Source: Apophysomyces variabilis
Taxonomy: Eukaryota; Mucoromycota; Mucoromycetes; Mucorales; Mucoraceae
Reading direction: 5' to 3'
Length of the DNA: 64,000 nucleotides
Assembly: GCA_002749535.1 (NCBI GenBank)
Contig: MZZL01000393.1
Location: 383,103-447,102, forward strand
The position numbers and the translations under genes were made by a program. The notes under the pieces are model-generated. The model worked only from the letters and a program-made list of their open reading frames with translations, did not search any database and was not told the DNA's origin. Below are positions 21,416 through 34,432 of this stretch, in pieces. Position 1 is the stretch's first letter; each line of letters starts with the position of its first letter.

Positions 21416-23486
21416 TCAAAAGACATGACAACGTCTGGCAATAGTAAGAGAAAACACAGCAAATACCGCAAGACTACAGAGGATCCAAAAAAAATAGATC
21501 AGATTGTCGTAGTCTTTACCTGGCACTTTTACATTCATCCCTAAGATTAATATAGTAGGTAAGCTTGCCCGCGCATGACCGCAAGAAAAAAATCAATAAA
21601 ATAATTTTTTCATACCCCATAAACCCGTCACCAGATTCATCGGTAGGAGCACTGTTGCAAATATTGTAAGACGGCCAATAACATGATTTGTTGAGTTTGA
21701 TGTTTGTGTCAGTTCAATCGATATTCGCGCGAGATAGTTGGAATGAGACCTGGCTAGCACGGTTTCATAGTGATTTAGATTTTGAAGCATCGTCAGTATG
21801 TGGTCTATGCTTTTTCTGTAAATGTAATGTATGTGTAACCAAGGTGATTTTTTATTTCCTTTCTTTTACCTTGAACATCACCTAGGTAAAGTGCCACGTC
21901 GGGAAATATCCGACCATCATGTTCCTCATGATCCTCATCGTCCAAAAATAATGGTGACATGCAAAACGTAACTGACCCATTCTGTCGCTTATGGCCTATA
22001 CACGGAGGTGCCAATGGTGGTTGTGGTGTGGTCGGTTCTACCAAAGGTTTGATGGCCGGTGAACCCATGCTGGGATTTGAGCGAGTGCTCCACATCGACC
22101 CGTTGTGATTTTCCGCTAGTCGTTCTTCACGAACACGATCGTCAAACCGTTTGATAAGTGCACGTATCACATCTGCTTTACTGCTCAACAAACGTAGCGT
22201 CTGCATCACTCGTTTGCGACACGATCCAATACGAGAGACCATGTCGGATTGGTCTGGTTTACTGGGAAGGAGCACTAAATCGTCAATTGTGCTTACTTCT
22301 AGTTCTATTTGTTGGATAATGGGTGCAAAACTGTCTGTGATCTCGTCCATCATCGCGTAGTTAATCCAATCAGGAACAACCACGATATAGTCCTGAAGCT
22401 GCTCCACTCGTTGCTGCACACGTTCAATATGGGGGACGTGTCCAAAATGCACCTTTGATTTTCGTAAAGAAAGAAATGAGAGAGATAGAGAGTAAGTTGC
22501 TTTTGTAGAGGGACTCGGTCGCGTTGTGTGTTTTTTTTTAATTTACCGTTAATATGCAACGTTTAAACACAATATTATAAAAAGTCATGGGTTGGAGCTG
22601 ATGATCCTCATCGTGGACAAAGGCTCGATAGCAGACGAAAAGATAGTTTCGAAATACATCGCATTTTTCTCTGATTTCTTGAGACATTATATCTTCCGTC
22701 GTAAGTGGGTGGATTCGGAATAGCTAAAATCTATCTCATTCAATTCTTTGATGTCGTTATGTACAGTCTGCGTTTTTGGTACCTTACTAATGGCTTTCAT
22801 TTCGGCTGTCGACGGCGATGTTATATCAATCCAATAGTTTTCTTTGCTCAACAAATCTTCAAGGCTTAAATTATGATGGTGGAATTGTACTAAGGATTGT
22901 TGCTGTTGCCGACCGACTTCAGGATGATAGTATTTATATCGCTGAAAACGATCATGGATTGGTATCACCTAGCACCATTGCGCATGAGATGATGATTATT
23001 CTTCGACCTTTTCCCCTTTTTTATTTTCTATATTACCTGATTGTCTCCATACAAACTTAATTTCTTTCGGACTTCTTGTTGTTGTTGGTTTGCTTCCAGC
23101 GGGGGGAATAACCTAAGCGCGCTTAGATCCAAGTGCGCTAACCGTGGACGATCACGCTGTGTTGCTGTGGTTGGACCTGTCGCTGACCGTCTCTGTTCGG
23201 GAGAGGGAAAACAAATATCCTGTTCAGCTATTGTTGGTCTTTCAAATAATCTATCTAGATCCTCTGGTTTGGTGTCGAGTAGTTCACGGATGCTGTCACT
23301 GCGCCTGATGGTGCTAGAAGATGGTCGACCATTATCGATCAGGACAGTTGCAGAGTCCTTGTTTGGTTTCTCTGTCAAAGGATGAACAGGTAGCGAATAC
23401 ATATCCGACGAAAAAAAATTAGAGAAAAAAGGGCTGCAAGGATAACATGCAAACCAGGGATTAAATACATCCAAATAGGAAACCAT
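21416..23486 (-). CDS. CorA-type Mg2+ transporter (ALR/MNR2 family)
   Basis: This is a fungal CorA-family magnesium channel; relatives act at the plasma membrane (Alr1/2) or vacuole (Mnr2). Exons are 23486-23037, 22968-22783, 22723-22547, 22452-21870, 21804-21616 and 21540-21416, giving 569 residues. About 170 disordered N-terminal residues precede the soluble domain. Conserved blocks are WIDITSPSTAEMKAISKLFR, IHPLTTEDIMSQEIREKCDV and LYLGDVQDHILTMLQNLNHY. The first membrane helix ends in the pore signature GLWGMNVKVPG (GMN). A second helix (YFFWILCSLAVFAVFSLTI) lies just before the C-terminus. A Ser/Pro-rich insert of about 60 residues lies between GSMWSTRSNPS and DEDHEEHDG. The start could also be the ATG at 23402, because residues 1-28 look weak. 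It is not clear from sequence whether it is Alr-like or Mnr2-like. Confidence 0.92.
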
Positions 23487-26099
23487 GTCGTTGTTTCTAC
23501 AACCCGCAAAGATGGATATATAAATAGCGTTGCATGGACAAAGAAAGAAGACAGCTTTTCTTTATGCTTTTCTTTGTTCTATGCTTCTTCGGCGTGCTTA
23601 TTTAACAATGAATGACATCTATCTATTTCTACTCATCAGTGCCATTGGATTCTGGGAGAAGGGTGTATAAAAGGGGAAATGAGAAGCACGAGAGACAGAG
23701 TCAGCAAGACGCAAAGAAAAAAGGAGATTAACATGATGGGGATTCTCCCATGGCCTTTTTGTTCTGTTCGCTTCCCCTTATATTTTGGACTATCATGTCT
23801 TTTACTGAACAAACAGACTTCTCCCAATGGTTAACCTCGGTTTGCTAAAGTCGGTCCTATTTTTAAGTGTTCCATAGTTAGAATCACTAGCTTTGTAGTC
23901 TAGACATAGTTTATTATAATTTCAAACAATTCTTTGGCAGTAGAAGCAGTTGTCGACATTGCATACTCGGATAAATCTGGTATCAAACCCATCAATTCGG
24001 TACTCTTGCTTTGTGTTTATTTCCAGAATATAGCCGAGTCCTTCAAAATAACATTTGATTCATCGTCCTTGTCCTCTCTGTTATTTTACCATTGTATGTT
24101 AAACTATATGCGCTGTAAAGTCTCCATGAATTGTCAATTTTCCACATGCAAGATATCTGGTAGCACAAAAAAGCATTGTTTTCTTATCTTGTTGCCTTCC
24201 GTATTTGCAACTTTGCTAGACGCCACTGTCGGCAGCTTATAAAGATAGCCCTAAGTAAGCCGTTCCATTTCTTCAGGCCGAAAAAAGGCTACTCTCGGGC
24301 CATATCCACGGTCTCCTATTCCGGCTGTATGGAGCAATGTGGCCAACTCGCCATTTGAAACATGGTTACCTCGTGCAGTTTAAAATTCGTTTACATTTGG
24401 CAAGGGTATTTTCTCCCATTGCTTAAACCAAGCATAGGGATACGCAAAACAATAAAGAATGTCATCTATTAGTTTTAGGAACCATATCGTTTACATTTAG
24501 CGTCTAAGTAAAAATAAGCTAATTTTTGCTTGTCAGCAATGCTATATATAATACAGTGAAATGATTTTACTGACACTATAGCCTATAATGTTTTCCTGGA
24601 TATAGACGAAATGTTGATGAGAAATATTAGATGTGTCAATCCTATCTTTGAATTCTAGAAATTGGCATTCCTACCAAACAAAGTTAGGTCTATTTATAGA
24701 TACATTTGTGCTTTTCTGGACGTAACCAAACAAAAACATGCATGAATGATTATCAAGGTTTCTCAGCTTGAGTTTCGAAACAGTTAAGCATTGAGATTCC
24801 CATCTGCCTCCATATGTGGCCTGCAGTCTATTATTCTCGTGTCGATAACGAGGCATGCTAGCGGAGTTGACAAGACAATTACGCTTACCTAGAATAAAGT
24901 CGTAGGGCTGCATGCAATGAAGAATCACAGCAGGAGCAACTGCAAAACAGTGATCACACTATGTATATATCTGTAGCGTGACTCTTTTTACATCATCTTG
25001 TAATAACTAATCGCTTAGCCTATTAAGAAAGCTGGATTTACCAATGTCCGGGAACCCATTAGCGTAGAGAAACCTACATACAAAGACCCACATACATAAT
25101 TGATACAGTGGGAAAGAATCAACCTCGTTACCGGCAATTAATACTGCATTGAGCTTGCCGAATCCGCAAATCATATATGCAAAGAAGACCGTATCTGTCT
25201 CCGCCATAGGGAACGCTTTGTCGAGGCCACTGGCTTATGTTTATCCTTTTTTGCATGGCAGACACCACAGACTGACATGTTTGAAAATGCATGATAGATA
25301 GGTCGGCTCAGATGGTTACACATCAACGTTTCTCACTCATAGGTTTACATCACAATATTTCAGTAAAAACTAGTAATGTAAGATATTCAAGATATTGACA
25401 GTATAACTTCTCTTTTTGCTTTTATCACACTAATTTGGTTGCGGTATGATCGTACTGCTTAAAGGACATAAGCATATGATAGCAAATGAACAAGGCTGTT
25501 AATCGCAGCTTTGTACTGCAGGTTCTGTTTCAGTAATATCTACGTCAGACAGTGGAAGGGTCCTCGTCAGAAACGTATTGTAGATCGATGATAATAAACA
25601 AAAGAGAAATGACGATGTCTTTTCTTTTCCGTTTTGTTCTTCAGAAGTGAAATGAGGTGCATAGAGATTTTCAATCTGCGCAACAGCTATAAGTAGCATT
25701 AAGCTGCGTTACAAAACCTTCTTAGTGTTCGGCACTTGAACGCTTCTTACGCTGTGTTGGGCTGCCAAATAACAAGCTTTGATTGGCTAATTGTGCTCAA
25801 ACAATGGGAACCTGTCATCAAAATAAGACGGCTCCATTAGCCAAGTAACTTCATATCTACAAGCGGCACTGCTATTATTTCTATCAAGGATAAGCAATCC
25901 GTATAGTATGATCCTGTAACGAGGCTTGAAATGAAGTTCGAACTTTTTTGTGCGGAAGTTTATTATGGCGTTCGGCTCAATGGCCAATCAAATTGGACCA
26001 ACTCATGACTTTCTCGTTCGTACGCCAAACTCACATAAGAAGTGTCGTGGACCCGTTTCTTTTGTTTCGCTCTGCTCTTCTTACTCACATCATCCCATT
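23487..26099. other. intergenic; possible decayed gene at 24671-25207
   Basis: I support no intact gene in this 2.6-kb stretch. A minus-strand ATG frame at 25207 (MAETDTVFFAYMICGFGKLN) with a nearby splice-like pattern, and coding-like bits at 24671-24928, may be a decayed gene. The right end is the PDI promoter. Confidence 0.4.
25782..25996 (+). promoter_or_regulatory. CCAAT/ATTGG cluster upstream of PDI
   Basis: There is an ATTGG at 25782-25786, a CCAAT at 25984-25988 and an inverted ATTGG at 25992-25996, so the nearest lie 104-116 bp before the PDI start. The stretch CCAAT-N9-CCAAC at 25984-26002 resembles the animal ER stress element CCAAT-N9-CCACG but has two mismatches in the second half. 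A role in ER-stress control is speculative. Confidence 0.35.
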
Positions 26100-27724
26100 A
26101 TGGTCAAGAAAACTTTGTTATGGACAGCTCTTGCTACCACCTTTGCCGCTTTGACACAGACTGTGCTTGCAGACAGTGACGTGATCTCATTAACAAAGAG
26201 CGACTTTGACAAGCAGGTTCTTGGTGAGGACCTCATGCTCGTTGAGTTCTTCGCACCTTGGTGTGGCCACTGCAAAGCTCTTGGTAGGTTGAAGAAATAT
26301 CGTGATAAAGTTTGGTTCAAGCTAAATATTTTCTCTTTTTTTCTTCCTCAGCTCCCGAATACGAAAAGGCTGCTACAGAACTGAAGGCTAAGGATATTAA
26401 GCTCGCCAAGGTCGATTGTACCGAGAACCAAGACCTCTGTCAAGATTACGAAGTTCGTGGATATCCTACATTGAAAGTTTTCCGCAAAGGCGAGACTTCT
26501 GAATACAAAGGTCCTCGCAAGGCAGAAGGCATTGTCAGCTATATGCAAAAGTAAGTCTTTTTTTTTTTTTGGCATAACTGCCGGAATTAAACGCGCCATA
26601 TTAGACAAGCTGCACCGGCAGTGTCTGTCCTGACTCCTGAAAATTTCGAGGAATTCAAGACATCGGACCGTGTGGTCGTGGTTGGTTACGCCTCTTCTAC
26701 GGATGATTCGTCAAAGGAGACTCTGCAAAAGCTTGCGGAATCCCTCCGTGATGATTACTTGTTCGGCTTGACCACAGATGAATCCCTTGCCAAGGAACAC
26801 GGCATTGAAAAGCTGCCAGCTGTGGTCTTATATAAGAAGTTTGATGAGGGCCGCAATGACCATGTCGGTCAATTTAACGCGGAAGAGATCGAGGAATTCA
26901 TCAAGACCAATTCCGTCCCTCTTTTGGACGAAGTCGATGCTTCCAATTTCCAGTTTTATGCTGAGTCTGGTCTTCCTCTCGCCTATATCTTTGCAGATTC
27001 TGAGGAAATGTTGAAGCCCTTGGTGGAGGCGGTGAAGCCCGTAGCTAAGAAGCACAAGGGCAAAGTGAACTTTGTACATATCGATGCTAACAAATATGGT
27101 GGTCATGCTAGCAACCTTGGTCTTAAGGAAGAATGGCCTGCATTTGCCATCCAGCGTCTTGACACCGGTGCCAAATTTCCACTTGACCAGTCTTTGGAGA
27201 TCTCTACAGCCAATGTCGAAAGCTTTGTCGATGATTATGTCGCTGGCAAGATTAAGCCCAGTTTGAAATCGGAGGACATCCCTGCTGAAAACAATGGGCC
27301 AGTCAAGGTCGTTGTTGGCAAGCAATTCAATGATATTGTTCTTGACAAGTCCAAGGATGTGTTCCTGGAAGTCTATGCACCTTGGTGCGGTCACTGCAAG
27401 AACCTTGCGCCTACATGGGCTGAACTTGGTGAATTGGCCCAGAAGCAAGACTCTGCACAAAACCTTGTGATTGCCAAGATGGATGGTACCGAGAATGATA
27501 TTCCTGAGGAGGCTGGTTTCAGCGTTGCTGGATTCCCTACTCTCAAATTCTTCAAGGCCGATACCAACGAGATTGTGGACTATGATGGAGACCGATCACT
27601 AGAGGACCTGATCAAGTTCGTGAATGAACACAGTAGCAAGGGTGTCAAGCTCGTTGCTGAGAAGAAGACCGAGGAAAAGAAGGAGGAAAAGGAAGATGAA
27701 GCTGCTGCTCATGATGAACTGTAA
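26100..27724 (+). CDS. PDI1: protein disulfide isomerase
   Basis: This is the ER oxidoreductase that forms and rearranges disulfides in secretory proteins. Exons are 26100-26283, 26352-26550 and 26605-27724, giving 500 residues, the usual length. A signal peptide (about residues 1-24, ending TVLADSD) precedes the domain order a-b-b'-a'. The two active sites are APWCGHCK with cysteines at 55/58 and 389/392. A Lys/Glu-rich acidic tail leads to a C-terminal HDEL (497-500) for ER retrieval. The start at 26100 is chosen because it places the hydrophobic signal sequence first; the frame extends upstream without an ATG that would keep it. Exon 3 is unusually codon-biased (many GCC, CTT, AAG), as expected for a highly expressed gene. 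It converges with the Knh-type gene, with 163 bp between stops. Confidence 0.97.
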
Positions 27725-27887
27725 AAACATAGTTACACAACTGTATTTCTTTTCCGAATTGGTGGTTACTTTGAACGGCATTGTAAAGTCCTAAATTCAT
27801 AAACCACGTGTCAAATTGCTGTAACAGATAGCTCTAAACAATGTGCAAAGAACATGAATCGGAAGGAAACATAAGAAAATCAATTTA

Positions 27888-28805
27888 TTATTGCGGGCAT
27901 TCTACTGGAAGTATGTCGTTGGCTTCCTGACAAAATGCTGGTGGTGGTATTAATTGTCCTTTGGACTGAGATAAGGTAGGAAGCATGACTGGCGTGGGTT
28001 TGGGAGTTGGGGTAGGTTTTTCGTGCTTATGAACGGCAGGCTTCTTTGGTTTCGTTGTGGATGAAGGCACAGGTCGCTTTGGTTTTTGCGAAGTCGTTGG
28101 TTTGGTACGACAGCGAATCTCGATCTCGCCATCCTCCATATGGACAACTCGGCAAAGCTTTGGCTGTTTCTTCTTCTTAGGGCGAGCGTTTTGCGTACCG
28201 TTTATGGTTGGCGTAGGGATTGGTGTAAGCGCATCGTCAATAATCGAAATCCAGCCTAATGGGTCCATTGTTTAGTTTACAGCTCAAACTTTAGGGATTA
28301 TATGAAGCTTAATCTGTTTACCTGCAAAACTAATGTCCTTAGCATTAATGCCAACCTCGAGAACACTAATTAGATTTTTTTTTTTGGTTAATATTTGGTC
28401 AGGATAGGGTTGAGGAAACAAGTTCGTCAAAGAACTTACTATTTATCATTAGGTTTGACTGTTTTAGGGATTGTCCAATTGTACGATCCAGAATGAGTAT
28501 CGACGTCTTTAGCAATAACATGACTGATCGTTAAAGCTGTGGCGGGGCCAGATGCAAGGGCGATAGTGGCCTTAGTCGAAGGTGGATGAGCTAGAGCGGT
28601 GGCGTTCCTGAAAAAGGGAATGTATGTCTTTTTGTTAAGTATGCTAAATAGGAGAGAAAGTGATCAAACGCTACCATTTGATTTGCACCTTCTGACCGAT
28701 TTTCCATATTGTCTTTGGAGAAGGATTCAAGATTTCGACCGGGCCTGCGGCCAGAACAGCTTGAAGAAGACCTCCGAAGAGGACAAGTGCCAAATTCGCA
28801 AGCAT
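27888..28805 (-). CDS. secreted Kre9/Knh-domain protein
   Basis: This is a small secreted protein with the Kre9/Knh1-like N-terminal domain found in fungal cell-wall proteins. Exons are 28805-28675, 28607-28440, 28365-28322 and 28255-27888, giving 236 residues. It starts with a signal peptide (MLANLALVLFGGLLQAVLA). The domain opens VEILNPSPKTIWKIGQKVQI, matching the P-x-x-x-x-W-x-x-G-x-x-x-x-I-x-W pattern, and contains GSYNWTIPKTV and NDKYVLEVGINAKD. After it comes a Lys/Pro/Thr-rich linker (around KPTTSQKPKRPVPS) and a C-terminus with two cysteines (AFCQEANDILPVECPQ). I see no C-terminal hydrophobic GPI signal, so it may be soluble or wall-bound by charge. A role in beta-1,6-glucan assembly is family-based inference. 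Confidence 0.8.
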
Positions 28806-30525
28806 AGAGGGTTTAGACGAATAAAGAGAATGGAAGGGAGGTAGGAGAGGGTGAGGGCTCTTGTTGGGAAAGGGAAAGACAAAGAGGAGAGGAAACCTGA
28901 GAGAAAGGAACGGGTGCAAAAGGGAAAGGCGGGCGGTTTTGTTTGATGGTTTAAAAAGTAATGTATAATAAATTCTGTGACACAGCGCACACGGGTACTA
29001 ATTTCTTTTTTGTTACGATCAAGGACTTACCCTTTCAGGAACATGGAGAGTAAGAGAAAAGGAAAAGGCATGGGGTGTTATAACAAGTCAGGCAAATTTA
29101 AAGAAGAAGAAGACAACCACACATTGAATGGACTAAACCAAAATATTAAAACAAGAGCGTGAGTGAGACTTAATTCATGTACCTGTGCGCATGCTCTTCA
29201 ACCAAAGTATTCCTTCACCATGACAAGAATAGGTGTGCTACGTGAGGATTAAGCATCCTCTTATTGGATACGGAGTTTAGTTTATTAGCGGAATTTGGAC
29301 GAAGTGTCTCTCCTGACGATGCAGCACAAATTGACTTGGCGTGTCTTGAGTTCACTATGGCATTCGGCCATTTATTACCCTATCAAAATGCCTGCGTTCA
29401 TTGACTTGTGATCTTTCTTGTTTATCATTTTTCTGATACTACTTTTCACCCGTGAGGAAGGAACGTTTCACGAATTCCCACCTGATCCATAGACTGGTCA
29501 CTGTTCTGGCTTCCTCAGCCTGATGGTATTAACCAAGCAATACAACCGTGAATGATGCTGAAACACGTCAGCTTCTATAAAATTAAACTTTTCTATACTT
29601 GGGACCTCCGAAAACAGTGTACAGACTATTTTCGTACTATCGATACAATTCTGTTCTTGTATATCTTGTTGACTTATGTATGGCCTGCTGGTTCCCCAGT
29701 ATCTCAGCCCAAACTGACTTCATATCCTGACGACTGCTGAAGTCAAAATGGAGTGTCTGTTTGCGCACTTGGACGTCCTGGTTCCACAGCATTTAGTATG
29801 GTTGATAATGCACAGCTGATTGACATTGACGGCCTTGCAGCTTTGCTCAAATTGATTATATAATGCATTTGAAAGTTGGGAAAAAGTTAATCTGTGGCTT
29901 ATGCATATGCTCGTTAATTGTCGGATGAATTCCCTCGATTGGCCAACCATCATTACACGACATGACCGATGTAGGGCTTGTAAGCGCTACAGCTTTTTAA
30001 TTGGTGACCGCAGCAATGTTTTGTTTGTTCTTATCAAGATAGGAAAGAAAACATAAACAAACCATAAGGCAGTAAGGGCATCAGGACAATCCAAAGTAAG
30101 ACAATAATCAAAACCTTCTATATAACCGGCAAACTAACTATTAATACTCACTAGGCCTTTCTATTTTGGTAAAGCTCTTTTACATGTTCTCGTTACCGTT
30201 AAGATATTATTAGATCGTGCATAACTGGCAGGTCAAATAATCTCTGCAATATACAGAATATAATTTTCAGAACTCCAACCCGCATAAGAAGCTTAGCTAA
30301 GCAACAATTCTACCTCTAGGACAAGTTGGAGTTTTGCAATCGGGGCACACAAACGCAATCATCGAATGTTTGAATCGAATATATATGTACTAGGATATGT
30401 TTTGACTTCCTTAATTCCTTTTTCTACCTTAGCTATGTACATCTTTAGGCTAGGTTAAAAGCAGATAAACATGGACATGGGAATCTAACATAAAGCATAT
30501 GCAAATTTCTTTTGCACGTAACGGT
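28806..30525. other. intergenic, nothing seen
   Basis: I see no supported gene in this 1.7-kb AT-rich stretch. Near 30271-30333 there is a 9-bp inverted repeat (AACTCCAAC / GTTGGAGTT) enclosing the palindrome GCTTAGCTAAGC, which is of unknown meaning. Confidence 0.45.
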
Positions 30526-32106
<1,581 letters not shown>

Positions 32107-32244
32107 GTTTGTATTCGATAAAACGAAGAGGAAAGAATGGACGTTGAACCCATCGGCAAAGCTAATATGCTTGAAAGTTTGTGGAACCTCAACCTCGCAG
32201 TTGGGGGCAACGGAGAGATCAAAGCGTTAGTTTTCACGTGTCAT

Positions 32245-32454
32245 CTATCGCCTGTGTTTAAACTGTTCGATCATCACCAGATCCATGCTTGACATCACAG
32301 TTGAGGATAAACACTCGATATTGGATAGATCAATCAATAGACAAACTGGGGATTTGGTCAGATTCGAGAGCAATCGTTCCCATCCGGAACAACCACGCAA
32401 AATCTCGCAAATAAAGTAAATGAGATGGTGAATATTCAGGTCACGCAACCCCAA
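32245..32454 (-). pseudogene. unidentified gene fragment upstream of ECT1
   Basis: A minus-strand frame encodes about 70 residues beginning LGLRDLNIHHLIYFICEILR and including SPVCLLIDLSNIECLSS, ending in a stop. The residue pattern looks like a real protein, and an acceptor-like TATAG precedes it at about 32459, but no other exon is visible upstream or downstream. It faintly recalls the N-terminal region of fungal RNA exonuclease Rex1-type proteins, but I cannot confirm this. It may be a relic or a last exon whose partners I cannot see. Confidence 0.3.
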
Positions 32455-34432
32455 AGCCTATACCCATAGTTAGATTGTATTCAAACTACCCTAGATCAGA
32501 CAAGAAAAACTATGTATGTTAAAGAAGATAAACTACAAGTAGCACTATCAACTTGGGTCTTTTCACATTCTCGTGATGGTAACTCTCCCCAAAGACACAA
32601 AAATTGGAGCAGAATATGACCTGATTGTCTTTGGTTTTGGTCATTATCCCATGAGTATCCCGGTAGTACAGATCTTTTTCTTACATCAGGCTATCCATCT
32701 AATGACCGTTTGACGAACAAAAGTATCCTATCCTTGATAAAATAGAGCTAGATGGAAGAAAAGAGGAAAAAAGTTGTGCTTCTCAGTGATCGACTAATAC
32801 TGTCGGACATAGAGTAGCATGCTGCTGATTTAATTATACTTGTCCAAACAGGCAGCATCATATTCGACACTATTGTATAGCTTTGGGCCTGAGTCGTCGT
32901 ATGGAGCAACTTAATGCTGCTTACATTATAGTATGTTCGGATTAAGGGTGCAGACCGACTCATAATCGATAGATTGATAACTATCCCATAACGAAGTATT
33001 GACGGCGCATTTTCCTTTTGGTACTTGTCATAGCATTTCATACCGAAAAGTGGCGCCTGAAATCAAAATTGGCTGTCGTCTCCAAAGATTCGCTTAAATA
33101 GTTTTTTCGCACAAATCATGGCCGTCAAACTCACGGGCGCGCAGGCAACTACTGTGTTTCTGTCCATAACACGTACTAAAATTGGAGCCGGCTCTTGTTA
33201 TATTTGCGGTCAGACACGTCCACAGCGAGGTGTAAACAGTATTTAACGAATGCGCCAAGATTTGGTTCCTGTAGGATATAGGCATGTCATCTTTTTAAGC
33301 AAAAAGGGTGATATATACCCAGTTAGATCTCATCAACTACTTTTTTAAAACAATTGCCTTTGATAACCGATGGTTACCGTTGACTCTTTTCTTCGTGAAG
33401 CAAGAGCATGTTCGTACGATTGGGCTACTGTAGCAGTCAGCCAAAAAAAAGTTTGTGACAAGTGTACAGTATGAAAAGAAACAACTGGATGTACTTGTTT
33501 AATGTATGTGAATCACTGGCAAAGGCCAACGGTAAAGTAATCGCGAAACATAAAAGTTCCCCAATCAACAGAGTGATATTTGACCTAACAGCTATGCTGA
33601 GGATGCTTTATTTTGCCTCTAGACGTGTAAACAGAAGTATCAGATCATTAATTCCAGCTTCCCTATGTCGCCTATGCCGAAGCCGAAAGACTTGCCAGAA
33701 AAAGATAAAAGACGACAGGATGGATCCAGAAAGGAGGATCTACTTCCTGGTGGGGATAAACAACAAATCGAATTTCCTTTTTCTTGAAAAATGTTCTATG
33801 GACAACCTTCGTAAAAGAAGGATAAAGTGGAAGTCCCGTTTGTGAGGATATCATGCGAAAGGGGGGCGTTTGGAGATCACCAAGACCATCACAATCTGAA
33901 AGCCCACATTACCATAAAAAACAGCGTAAAATGCCAGTGTATAGTACTTTGTGCCGGGACATCTTCAGCTCACCTTGAACTCTAAAACTACATAAGCACA
34001 GAGCTACTTAAACCGGATCAAACATAAGATTTAACTACAGCTTCTCGATTAAAAGATAGCAGTTGCCACAAAGAAAAAGAAGTAAAGAAGACAGCACATT
34101 GACCATAGAGGCCATTTCGCTTTTCTAAAAGGATATCGTAGGCATGTGTTATCTGACTGCAAAAAGATGGTACAACCCGAACACTTTTAAAAACGTTCGC
34201 GGTAAAAGCCCGCCTTTTGCCGATCAAAGTCATTTCTGTGTGCAGAAATCCAAACTGCTTTGCATTCAGAGATAGTCCGAGCATGAACAAAGATTGCTAC
34301 TATGACCAATATGGGTCACCGTAATAATGATAGAGACGGGAAAAAGTAGTTACTGTTTATTCAAATACAAGATATCCAAATTATTCGACAGCAAGCCCTA
34401 GTAAATATATATATATACAAATGCATCGTAGA
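32455..34432. other. intergenic, nothing supported
   Basis: The longest frame is on the plus strand at 33462-33845 (127 codons, basic). It shows no recognisable domain and overlaps an opposing frame, so I do not call it. Nothing else is supported. Confidence 0.45.

Noticed and set aside
25019..25075. P-loop-like GFPDIGKSSFLNR suggesting a Nog1-type GTPase
   Set aside because: The frame stops right after NRLSD, the following Nog1 motifs are missing, and the segment may be intronic.
30345..30382. Sequence resembling the 5.8S rRNA block AATCATCGAATNTTTGAA
   Set aside because: Only about 20 bases match and the flanks do not resemble rRNA; probably chance.
33462..33845. Plus-strand frame of 127 codons
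   Set aside because: Lys/Arg-rich with no recognisable motif, and an opposing frame is open over half of it.
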